A DNA stretch of 64,000 bases from Atriophallophorus winterbourni (taxonomy: Eukaryota > Platyhelminthes > Trematoda > Plagiorchiida > Microphallidae): the NCBI GenBank assembly GCA_013407085.1, contig JACCGJ010019403.1, positions 62,001 through 126,000 on the forward strand. The letters run 5' to 3'. Of the stretch, positions 48,612 through 58,832 are shown one piece after another (the first letter of the stretch is position 1; the number at the start of each line of letters is the position of its first letter). The translations under genes and the position numbers were made by a program. The notes beneath the pieces were generated by a model. The model was given only the letters and a program-made list of their open reading frames with translations, was not told the origin of the DNA and did not search any database.

Positions 48612-51250
48612 CTGTTTACCAATGTTCTTAAACGCACCGCCCGGATTTGATGACCAACATAACTGGAAGCCTTTTGGGTAGTAATGTTGACGAGGATATG
48701 AGCAATTTAAATAATTTTTCTTGCTATTGTTCATCACAAAATAATCATGTATTTCACAAATTATGAATGAGAGTTTGTGATTCAAACGTCGGATGCCACC
48801 TTATGCATAGTTGAAACATGTAAACATTCAAAGCACCATTGATTAAACGTATGCTTCCGAATGGACGTGAAGGCTCTGACGGGATGTAATCCCAAGATTT
48901 TATTCGATTAATAATTGTTCCGAATAGAGAACTAATTGCGGTGACTACCCAGACTCAATGCGATAGGTATACATAGAGCAAATGATTGGTTAATTATGTG
49001 TGTCAGTTTCTCGGTCTGTGGCGATTGCTTATTTGATGCTTTTTGATAAAAAGTGTTCAACAGGACGAGAGGAGGTCACTTCGCAGTCGCTAGTAAGTAA
49101 GATCTTGTAGTTGAAGTTATGAAAATCGCTACGCAAACGGGACAACCCTGTAAAAGACTGTCAAATTCGATTAATTTTGTTACATTGATCCCATATTTAG
49201 CTGAGATTTGTCAGGAAAACCTTAAGCATATCTATTATCAATAATATTAGCAGCGAAGTCGCAGTTTGATGTTAAAGACACATGAAATGATGCCAATTCA
49301 GTATCACCAGAACAATATTATTGCATGCACCAACAATGAAGATTGCTCATGCCTTGCTGTAAGGCAACAAAGTCATCAAAAAACCTGACACGCATCCATT
49401 TTTTAACATTTTTAGTAGATCGTAGCAAAAACATGCTGGTATTTTTCAATGTGTAATTCATTTGAAACAAACGACATTAGTTCTCATGCTGATCTACAGA
49501 TATCAGCGAAAACAAATGTCGTAGCTGAATGTTCAGGATTCATAAATTGATGATTCAAATATCTCATAGCTATACAACACCGTAGGATCTTTGTATAATG
49601 AGTTAAAATGAATAAAATCCTAGCGTTTGAAATATTGACAGTTTTGTCATGAATTGTCCAGTTTAGATGAAAATAGTCGTTAGAATATATTGCTTGTGTT
49701 GATGCTTAATTAGGTTAAGTAGACTAGATGTTGGTTAAAATTACTGAGCAAAAATATATCCAGTTAGTTTTTAAAAATCGTTCACTAAAAGATTGCAAAA
49801 CGCCCGACGTTAAGAAGATGCATAAGAATTGAATGTGTACCGAAAAGGAGAACAAACAAGAGTAACGTTTAGAATATATCGTAATATATGTCAATGTTTC
49901 AATGCAATTGCTATGGTTTGACCGGAGGTTGAATAGATGAAATAGAGGATAAAATTTTGAATAAAACATTTTAAGTGGGGATTATTTGTGATCGATCTCG
50001 TCTAGAAATGAGGTTATACAAATTTATATACACCGCTCGATCCTCATAAGATGGGTTGCAGACACAGCCAACCATTTTGGTTGCTTTGCTATAAATCCTA
50101 TCAGCCATGCTGTCCAAGCTTGAAACGCGTTTTTGAAAACTAAGATTAAGAATTTGGAGCAGAAGAAATGTTTAAGAAGAAAACCTTCCAAATATACGTC
50201 GAAAAATAGCTAGCATATCAGGATTGAGCAACGCGATTTCGGATCACGAAAATCTATATTATGATCATCGGAAGACACCTTTGATTCCTCAAGTCTACTT
50301 AATCCACTGTTAAATTTTTTTCAGCTTAGAATTCTGATGACGTTACACACATATTGGAAGAACAGAACGAGTTTGTTGATTCGATCCAGTGAAGGGTGAT
50401 ACCGTTGATCTTCCAAGTTAGCAGATTTGGAGCCTAATACTTCATCTTGGTTAAATATCTGTTGCACATTTCTGTGTCGAGAACATGGGATCGAACAGTT
50501 AACGGTATTTTTAGTTAAGTGATTCTAGTGGAGAATTCATTCGGTTGATGAATTAGAGCTAAGGTTTGTTATTATTATAGTTTTCAGACCGTCTTCTTTA
50601 CAGATTGTTGACCGAGATATTCAGAACGTGTCCACCAACGCTGACGCGCGAGCATCCGTGCTTTTGGCAACGTAAAGCCATTGCTTTAAGTAGTGGTGGT
50701 ATATTTTAATTCCCGAGACAGTGTTAGAATTTTACGAAATATCAAGATGAAATACGCCAATTTGGTCCAAATTATTTTTGTTTGTTAAATGTATCTGGTT
50801 AACGAATTTTAATAAAATGATGAAAATTGATCTAAAGAAGAAATGTTTGGCTTACACATGGAGCCAGATTAATAATCGATTTTCAATGTATTGATTGTGA
50901 TTGAACGTTGTATGTTCTTTCATTTCATCGAGTCACCAGCTACACGTTGAACTTCTGCACTTTTTTCTGCATTAAGGTTTCATCAAAAACAATGGTTCAT
51001 CTGAATCAAGCGATGATATCGATCAATGAATGAAGAAAACCGATTGCTGTATTTCGTGCAGTAGCGCACTTATGAACTTAGGCAGAACTACGAGATATCG
51101 AATTCGTCTCTATTAGTTCTGTAGTTGTTTTTTTCAAACGTGAAGTGTTGTGCAATAGATTGCATTAGTGTTTCATAGCAACTTGAATGGTTGACAATGA
51201 TACACTGAGACTCAACATACGTGATGTGGCTAAGATTTAGACACTGTTTA

Positions 51251-51654
51251 GCGTTCCGGAATGGTATTCTACTTTGAACTATCCTGGGGTTGTAATAACC
51301 CTCGCGGCAATACGCTGTTGAATCAGTTGAGGCTTAGTTAAGTCCCTTCAGCTACTAATGAAAGTAGCGAGTAGACGAGAACTTCAGTTCACATCGCGCC
51401 ATCTGTCTACACAAATACTAGTTCGAAACGCGGGGAGTCCAGCGGATACGCATAGCTGATGAGAGGCAAAAACCTCGAAACCGGTCCTCTGCTTCCGGTG
51501 AAATTTAAGCGTTTCGGAATAGTATTCTACTTTGAACTACCCTGGGGTTTTAATAACCCTCGCCGCAATACGCCGTTGGATCAGTTGGAGCATAGTTTAG
51601 TCACTTCAGCTACTTATAAAAGTAGCGAGTAGACGAGAACTTCAGTTCACATTG
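51251..51654 (+). mobile_element. 404-bp hammerhead element, copy in unit 2
   Basis: The same 404-bp element as in unit 1, at the same place in the unit, so it was copied with the unit rather than inserted again. Here the flanking 7-base repeats are identical (CTGTTTA at 51244-51250 and 51655-51661). Differences from the first copy are a handful of single bases. Confidence 0.8.
51450..51492 (+). ncRNA. Hammerhead ribozyme in the 404-bp element, unit 2
   Basis: Base-for-base the same ribozyme as at 48407-48449: stem I GCATAG at 51450-51455, GTC cleavage site at 51484-51486. The core is intact. Confidence 0.85.
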
Positions 51655-53944
51655 CTGTTTACCAATGTTCTTAAACGCACCGCCCGGATTTGATGACCAA
51701 CATAACTGGAAGCCTTTTGGGTAGTAATGTTGACGAGGATATGAGCAATTTAAATAATTTTTCTTGCTATTGTTCATCACAAAATAATCATGTATTTCAC
51801 AAATTATGAATGAGAGTTTGTGATTCAAACGTCGGATGCCACCTTATGCATAGTTGAAACATGTAAACATTCAAAGCACCATTGAATAAACGCATGCTTC
51901 CGAATGGACGTAGAGGCTCTGACGGGATGTAATCCCAAGATTTTATTCGATTAATAATTGTTTCGAATAGAGAACTAATTGCGGTGACTACCCAGACTCA
52001 ATGCGATAGGTATACATAGAGCAAATGATTGGTTCATCATGTGTGTCAGTTTCTCGGTCTGTGACGATTGCTTATTTGATGCTTTTTGATAGAAAGTGTT
52101 TCACAGGACGAGAGAAAGGTCACTTCGCAGTCGCTAGTAAGTAAGATCTTGTAGTTGAAGTTATGACAATCGCTACGCAAACGGGACAACCCTGTAAAAG
52201 ACTGTCAAATTCGATTAATTTTGTTACATTGATCCCATATTTAGCTGAGATTTGGCAGAAAAACCTTAAGCATATTTATTATCAATAATATTAGCAGCGA
52301 AGTCGCAGCTTGATGTTAGAGACACATGAATTGATGCCAATTCAGTATCACCAGAACAATATTATTGCATGCACCAACAATGAAGATTGCTCATGCCTTG
52401 CTGTAAGGCAACAAAGTCATCAAAACCCTGACACGCATCCATTTTTTAACATTTTTAGTAGATCGTAGCAAAAACATGCTGGTATTTTTCAATGTGTAAT
52501 TCATTTGAAACAAACGACATCAGATTTCATGCTCATCTACAGATATCAGCAAAAACAAATGTCGTATCTGAATGTTCAGGATTCAATAATTGATGATTCA
52601 AATATCTTATAGCTATACAACACCGTAGGATCTTTATATAATGAGTTGAAAATGAATAAAATCCTAGCGTTTGAAATATTGACAGTTTTGTCATGAATTG
52701 TCCAGTTTAGATGAAAATAGTCGTTAGAATATATTGCTTGTGTTGATGCTTAATTAGGTTAAGTAGACTAGATGTTGGTTAAAATTACTGAGCAAAAATA
52801 TATCCAGTTAGTTTTTAAAAATCGTTCACTAAAAGATTGCAAAACGCCCGACGTTAAGAAGATGCATAAGAATTGAATGTGTACCGAAAAGGAGAACAAA
52901 CAAGAGTAACGTTTAGAATATATCGTAATATATGTCAATGTTTCAATGCAATTGCTATGGTTTGACCGGAGGTTGAATAGATGAAATAGAGGATAAAATT
53001 TTGAATAAAACATTTTAAGTGGGGATTATTTGTGATCGATCTCGTCTAGAAATGAGGTTATACAAATTTATATACACCGCTCGATCCTCATAAGATGGGT
53101 TGCAGACACAGCCAACCATTTTGGTTGCTTTGCTATAAATCCTATCAGCCATGCTGTCCAAGCTTGAAACGCGTTTTTGAAAACTAAGATTAAGAATTTG
53201 GAGCAGAAGAAATGTTTAAGAAGAAAACCTTCCAAATATACGTCGAAAAATAGCTAGCATATCAGGATTGAGCAACGCGATTTCGGATCACGAAAATCTA
53301 TATTATGATCATCGGAAGACACCTTTGATTCCTCAAGTCTACTTAATCCACTGTTAAATTTATTTTTTCAGCTCAGAATTCTGATGACGTTGCACACATA
53401 TTGGAAGAACAGAACGAGTTTGCTGATTCCCCCCAGTGAAGGGTGATACCGTTGATCTTTCAATGTAGCAGATTTGGAGCCTAATACTTCATCTTGGTTA
53501 AATATCTGTTGCACATTTCTGTGTCGAGAACATGGGATCGAACAGTTAACGGTATTTTTAGTTAAGTGATTCTAGTGGAGGATTCATTCGGTTTTGGAAT
53601 TAAAGCTAAGGTTCATTTGGCGATTTTTGTTGTACCAATTCTGATGTTCCTCGTTCTGACAATAGTAGGATATTCCTGTGGTTTGCTTTCCTGTTGGCTC
53701 TAAATGAATCAATCACACTTCTCGTTAGGTTTGTTATTATTATAGTTTTCAGACCGTCTTCTTTACAGATTGTTGACCGAGATATTCAGAACGTGTCCAC
53801 CAACGCTGACGCGCGAGCATCCGTGCTTTTGGCAACGTAAAGCCATTGCTTTAAGTAGTGGTGGTATATTTTAATTCCCGAGACAGTGTTAGTATTTTAC
53901 GAAATATCAAGATGAAATACGCCAATTTGGTCCAAATTATTTTT

Positions 53945-55928
53945 GTTTGTTAAGTGTATCTGGTAAACGAATTTAAATAAAATGACGAATAGTGATTTAA
54001 AGAAGAAATGTTTGGATTACACATGGAGCCAGATTAATAATCAATTTTCAATGTATTGATTGTGATTGAACGTTGTATGTTCTTTCATTTCATCGAGTCA
54101 CCAGCTACACGTTGAACTTCTGCACTTTTTTCTGCATTAAGGTTTCATCAAAAACAATGGTTCATCTGAATCAAGCGATGATATCGATCAATGAATGAAG
54201 AAAACCGATTGCTGTATTTCGTGCAGTAGCGCACTTATGAACTTAGGCAGAACTACGAGATATCGAATTCGTCTCTATTACTTCTGTAGTTGTTTTTTTC
54301 AAACGTGAAGTGTTGTGCAATAGAGTGCATTAGTGTTTGATAGCAACTTGAATGGTTGACAATGATACACTGAGACTCAACATACGTGATGTGGCTAAGA
54401 TTTAGACGCTGTTTACTAATGATTTTAAACGCACCGCCCGGATTTGATTGGAAGCGGGTGTAATGTTGACTATGAGCCCTATTGATCACAAAATAATCAT
54501 GTATTTCACAAATTATGAATGAGAGTTTGTGATTCAAACGTCGGATGCCACCTTATGCATAGTTGAAACATGTAAACATTCAAAGCACCATTGAATAAAC
54601 GCATGCTTCCGAATGGACGTAGAGGCTCTGACGGGATGTAATCCCAAGATTTTATTCGATTAATAATTGTTTCGAATAGAGAACTAATTGCGGTGACTAC
54701 CCAGACTCAATGCGATAGGTATACATAGAGCAAATGATTGGTTCATCATGTGTGTCAGTTTCTCGGTCTGTGACGATTGCTTATTTGATGCTTTTTGATA
54801 GAAAGTGTTTCACAGGACGAGAGAAAGGTCACTTCGCAGTCGCTAGTAAGTAAGATCTTGTAGTTGAAGTTATGACAATCGCTACGCAAACGGGACAACC
54901 CTGTAAAAGACTGTCAAATTCGATTAATTTTGTTACATTGATCCCATATTTAGCTGAGATTTGGCAGGAAAACCTTAAGCATATTTATTATCAATAATAT
55001 TAGCAGCGAAGTCGCAGTTTGATGTTAGAGACACATGAAATGATGCCAATTCAGTATCACCAAAACAATATTATTGCATGCACCAACAATGAAGATTGCG
55101 CATGCCTTGCTGTAAGGCAACAAAGTCATCAAAAAACCTGACACGCATCCATTTTTTAACATTTTTAGTAGATCGTAGCAAAAACATGCTGGTATTTTTC
55201 AATGTGTAATTCATTTGAAACAAACGACATCGGATTTCATGCTCATTTACAGATATCAGCAAAAACAAATGTCGTAGCTGAATGTTCGGGATTCAATAAT
55301 TGATGATTCAAATATCTTATAGCTATACAACACCGTAGGATCTTTATATAATGAGTTAAAATGAATAAAATCCTAGCGTTTGTAAGATTGACTTTTTTGT
55401 CATGAATTGTCCAGTTTATATGAAAATAATCGTTAGAATATATTGCTTGTGTTGATGCTTAATTAGATTAAATAGACTAGATGTTGGTTAAAATTACTAA
55501 GCAAAAATATATCCAGTTAGTTTTTTAAAATCGTTCACTAAAAGATTGCAGATTCTAGTGGAGGATTCATTCGGTTTTGGAATTAAAGCTAAGGTTCATT
55601 TGGCGATTTTTGTTGTACCAATTCTGATGTTCCTCGTTCTGACAATAGTAGGATATTCCTGTGGTTTGCTTTCCTGTTGGCTCTAAATGAATCAATCACA
55701 CTTCTCGTTAGGTTTGTTATTATTATAGTTTTCAGACCGTCTTCTTTACATATTGTTGACCGAGATATTCAGAACGTGTCCACCAACGCTGACGCGCGAG
55801 CATCCGTGCTTTTGGCAACGTAAAGCCATTGCTTCAATTAGTGGTGTTATATTTCAATTCCCGAGACAGTGTTTGTATTTTAAGAAATATCAAGATGGAA
55901 TACGCCAATTTGGTCCAAATTATTTTTG
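53945..55928. repeat. Tandem array, unit 3, shortened (about 1.98 kb)
   Basis: The same start as units 1 and 2. It has an uninterrupted site at 54408-54420 where the other units carry the 404-bp element. At 55550/55551 it has a deletion of about 726 bp relative to unit 2, which joins AAAAGATTGCA to GATTCTAGTGG. It ends at AATTATTTTTGA, after which the array stops. Confidence 0.9.
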
Positions 55929-56204
55929 ATTATTAGGGATATCGAGTACTGAACCTCAGCTTGTAGACAAAAGTTGAAAGAATAAGATATTTGTCATACA
56001 TATTTCACTTGATTTTCTCAAGCATCGTATCATTAGGCATCAAGGATTCTTCAATGTTATCCAGGTATTTAGACTTTTTGTTTCCATTTAGTTTTGCAAA
56101 GCAATATACAATACAAAAGAAAATAAGTAAACCCTTTTTTCTTATTAAATATTTTGAGCAAATTACTATTGCTATTTTTTTCAATATAATATGCCGAAAC
56201 TCAC

Positions 56205-56305
56205 AGGTTCACATGCAACGGTCTTCAGATTTTCGTACAAGTTCCCACATAGTTGTGATTCTCCGTCTTCCTGACTGAATTTCTTTTGCATCAGAATATG
56301 CGTCA
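56205..56305 (-). CDS. Candidate second exon of a secreted or membrane protein
   Basis: A 101-base segment with an excellent acceptor (CACATTTTTCCTTTCTGCAG) and donor (AACCT|GTGAGT). Of the three frames, only the one that takes two bases from the exon start stays open to the donor. That is exactly the phase left by the signal-peptide exon at 57.8 kb. It encodes 33 residues including FSQEDGESQLCGNLYENL and two cysteines. It ends in phase 0. Family not recognised. Confidence 0.6.
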
Positions 56306-56583
56306 CTGCAGAAAGGAAAAATGTGTCAATCTAAAATTTGGAATAATTCATTGATATTTGTTAGCTCATTATGATTTTTACAATTTTGCAATTTTAATTC
56401 TTCCCATTGGATGTAAATTCGTCACTTTGATTGGTCAATATGAAATAATAAATTCAATGTATCTTCTTCTCCTTCTTCATTTGTTTCGCGTTCGGGCCAA
56501 ATGCATCATCTGGTTTTAGAGGTGACCGCGGAAGAGGCATTGCTCGAAGGTCACATTTTGAAAATCCAGCAAAGCTGAATAAA

Positions 56584-57155
56584 TTGTCACCAGCCGATTG
56601 TTTTCTGGGACGAACCATACGAACAGCAAATGAGGCCATGCTACCAAACACTAATCCACGATCTGACACCCAATTAAACCTCGACGCACCCACCAAACAC
56701 AAAAGAGTCTACAAGTCTGGAGATACGGTTTATTTACGCATGTTTCGAAGAAACAGCTCATACTGGGAGCCTGCCGTTATTATACAACCCGTCAGAACCG
56801 TTCTTTATAAGGTCCGTTGTGGTGGAGTGATACAAAAAAAGACATATCAATCATATCAGAAGACACCAGACGAAGTCTACTGAGAACCAGACCGCAAATT
56901 GTGAAATTCCGTTACACCTGTTACTAGACACGTTTGGCTTTCCACAGTCCACATCACAAGACACAGAGCCGATAACGGAGCCGAACGCCAACACGAGTGA
57001 ACGATTAAGAAGATCGCAACGCATGCGATACCCTGTGAATCGACTGAACATCGACCCTTACCGGAAAACCTACGTGAACAGACTTCGGAAAAGGGAGATG
57101 CTGCGGAGCAGCGAACGTGCTATGCCTCGCGTGCACCACATTGATCGTTAATCAT
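56584..57155 (+). pseudogene. Ty3/Gypsy integrase C-terminal remnant
   Basis: An open frame of about 99 codons reads SPADCFLGRTIRTANEAMLP, then YKSGDTVYLRMFRRNSSYWE and PVRTVLYKVRCGG. These are the end of the integrase core ('SPAE.FLGR.IR..LD.L.P') and the C-terminal barrel ('GD.VY.R.FRR....W..A.I.....V.Y.V..GG') of Gypsy elements. After a frameshift the tail continues (RRSQRMRYPVNRLNIDPY) to about 57.15 kb. Gag, protease, RT and the integrase core are absent from the window, so only the 3' end remains. Confidence 0.8.
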
Positions 57156-57294
57156 GAATCAATTATTGACAGTGAACGAACTATATAGATCTTGATTGAT
57201 GATTAATCTATAGTTCATTCACTGTCACTAATCGATTCATGAATAACGATCAATGTGGTTCACGCGTGGCATGACACGTTCGCTGCTCCGCAGC
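57099..57294. repeat. 196-bp near-perfect inverted repeat at the Gypsy tail
   Basis: The left arm starts TGCTGCGGAGCAGCGAACGTG and the right arm ends CACGTTCGCTGCTCCGCAGCA. The arms are about 92 bases each and are centred near TTGATTGATGAT at 57.196 kb. The left arm contains the last codons of the Gypsy polyprotein, so the right arm is an inverted copy of coding sequence. The central motif (GATCTTGATTGATGATTAAT) recurs at 59.58 and 62.76 kb. Confidence 0.85.
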
Positions 57295-57480
57295 ACATTA
57301 CACTCTCACTCACTCGTATATATAAAATTACATTATTAAGCAAATTCGTTTCCGAACGAACACCCAGTTTCTGTCCGATTTGTCAGTTTTCACAGTTCGC
57401 TTAGAACGAAATAATTTCAAAAGCGGTTATAATATTGAAGGGAATTCGAATATTGACTTAATCATTGTGATAACCAGGTG
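57150..57480 (+). mobile_element. Probable 3' LTR remnant of the Gypsy element
   Basis: Sequence directly after the polyprotein tail, with a TATA-like CGTATATATAAAATT near 57.32 kb. Its left part is involved in a large inverted repeat, so the true LTR start cannot be fixed. No matching 5' LTR was found in the window. Confidence 0.4.
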
Positions 57481-57700
57481 TAATTTAAAACCGAAAGGCA
57501 CCTACGCTGCAGAAAATAACACAATTTAAATTAATTACTCTAATTCAATGTATGTCAAAATGTACATCTTTTTTATCTGCAATGCGTTAATAAATCTGGC
57601 ATTATTCGGATAATTTATCCAATGTTTAGTCCAAAATTTTATTTCAGACGGAATACTGCATTGTAAGGAGTTTCTTTCAAAAATGATTTAGAACCATGCA
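57481..57700. other. Non-coding, no feature recognised
   Basis: AT-rich spacer between the Gypsy remnant and the signal-peptide exon candidate. Confidence 0.4.
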
Positions 57701-57778
57701 AGCTTATGTCAAAATCATTAAGTATTACATAACATTGATGATATTTGTAACATTTAAATTGATTTGTTTCAAACTTAC

Positions 57779-57830
57779 CACCATGATTCAACGAAGGCAG
57801 CAGTATGAGCACACAGCAAATAAATTTCAT
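57779..57830 (-). CDS. Candidate first coding exon: signal peptide
   Basis: On the minus strand, an ATG at 57830 opens a frame reading MKFICCVLILLPSLNHG and runs into a consensus donor GGTG|GTAAGTTTG (donor GT at 57778-57777). The sequence has a basic start, a hydrophobic core and a short polar end, as in a secretory signal peptide. The exon leaves one base of a codon, which fits the 56.3 kb exon. An upstream in-frame start ten codons earlier is possible, but the hydrophobic core favours this one. The 5' UTR and promoter were not recognised. Confidence 0.6.
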
Positions 57831-58030
57831 CGTGTAAATGTTTTGTTTGACCAAGATCATTTCAGAGTTTTATGTGTCTTGCTATCCATGGTTGATATAC
57901 AGCTACTGTGTGATTGGTTAGACAGTTTCGGAAATCTAAACGTAGTATCCAATCTTAATGATTAACGCGTAGCAACCAATAACCTTTATTCATGATTCAA
58001 TATTATAATAATGTTGACAAATATATGTTT

Positions 58031-58102
58031 GCAATCACATTTTCCACTTACATAACACAACTGATTTCTTGCTGTTTGTCGTCATCAGGTGATCCATAAA
58101 AC
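58031..58102 (-). ncRNA. Decayed hammerhead-like remnant (left copy of an inverted pair)
   Basis: On the minus strand: TATGGATCACCTGATGACGA, CAAACAGCAAGAAATCAG, TTGTGTTATGTAAGTGG. CTGATGA is intact, stem II reads CGAC..AGCAA, GAAA is intact, and GTC has become GTT. It aligns over more than 60 bases with the intact ribozyme at 28.26 kb and its downstream flank. Stem II is broken, so activity is unlikely. Confidence 0.5.
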
Positions 58103-58589
58103 ACATTTGAGGTAGAAAATAAAGCAATGTGTGGAAACGGTTGTTAAAATGCGTTTTAACAAAGAACCACGATCGATTTGAACATAAGATCATACAGTTA
58201 GAAACATATGAATGTGAACTGATACATTTCCATACGCTTCTCGCCACCAAATTCTGAATTGATTTGATTGACTGAGTGATTTAAATACTTGTCCAAACGT
58301 GTTTGCTCGGTGCACATTAAATTTACCTATGATTATTTACATTCGGCAAAATCTTTACATACTGTTGATGCACCAACGTTTCTATTGTCACTAAAAAGAC
58401 ATTTTGTGTTTCAAGCAGATCGTATCGACTGGACTACAAATATCTTAGCAAACGTTATCTGAGCGCATATCGCAAACTTGTACAACGTAGTTTTGAGAGA
58501 AAATCCAACGAGTTTAAACAAGTAATTAAATCGCTCGTTGAATCAATTCAATCCAGACTTTTGTGGTGAGAACACTTAAGCTTAACACC

Positions 58590-58660
58590 GTTTTATGGAT
58601 CACCTGATGACGACAAACAGCCAAAATCATTGTGTGATTTTGTATGTGAGCATATATGAG
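58590..58660 (+). ncRNA. Decayed hammerhead-like remnant (right copy of an inverted pair)
   Basis: TTTTATGGATCACCTGATGA, CGACAAACAGCCAAAATCAT, TGTGTGATTTTG. It is the inverted counterpart of 58031-58102, about 530 bp away, and shares TTTATGGATCACCTGATGAC. GAAA has become AAAA, so it is inactive. Confidence 0.5.
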
Positions 58661-58724
58661 CACATTTATCACATTGGTTCAGATGATAGGATCATGAATC
58701 ATGACTAAACGTTATATTTTGCTC

Positions 58725-58832
58725 CGAGCTATATATATATATATATATATAATCTATATATAATCTATAATTCTATCTGATTATTATCTATATATATATC
58801 ATATATATATAATATTATATATATATATGATA
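58725..58832. repeat. Alternating AT tract with short palindromes
   Basis: About 100 bases of almost only A and T, including TATATATCATATATATATAA-type palindromes, directly before the duplicated segment. A similar tract lies at 61950-62050 before the second copy. Confidence 0.9.

Larger units (their letters stand above)
47738..50779. repeat. Tandem array, unit 1 (about 3.04 kb)
   Basis: The first of three head-to-tail units. It begins at GTTTGTTAAGTGTATCTGG and is followed by the same sequence at 50780 and 53945. It carries the 404-bp hammerhead element but lacks a segment of about 117 bp that units 2 and 3 have (the joint is near 50.565 kb, at GCTAAGGTTTG). Two minus-strand open stretches (48567-48785, 49724-49969) translate identically in unit 2. 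This reflects recent copying rather than coding: the first is destroyed in unit 3. Confidence 0.9.
50780..53944. repeat. Tandem array, unit 2 (about 3.17 kb)
   Basis: It is nearly identical to unit 1 over 51.3-51.85 and 52.7-53.35 kb, including the hammerhead element. Between about 51.88 and 52.6 kb it shares several single-base variants with unit 3 instead (for example TTCATCATGTG where unit 1 has TTAATTATGTG). It also shares with unit 3 the 117-bp segment at about 53612-53729. It is thus a mosaic of its two neighbours. Confidence 0.9.

Noticed and set aside
48567..48785. 72-codon minus-strand open stretch repeated identically at 51610-51828
   Set aside because: Identity reflects recent duplication of the whole unit at DNA level. 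The frame is disrupted in unit 3 and in the related copies at 58.8 and 62.0 kb.
47738..55928. Tandem array as a CRISPR or satellite array
   Set aside because: Units are about 3 kb with internal indels; no short spaced repeats.
56454..56702. Minus-strand open stretch opposite the Gypsy integrase tail
   Set aside because: The plus-strand frame carries the integrase motifs; the other is a shadow.
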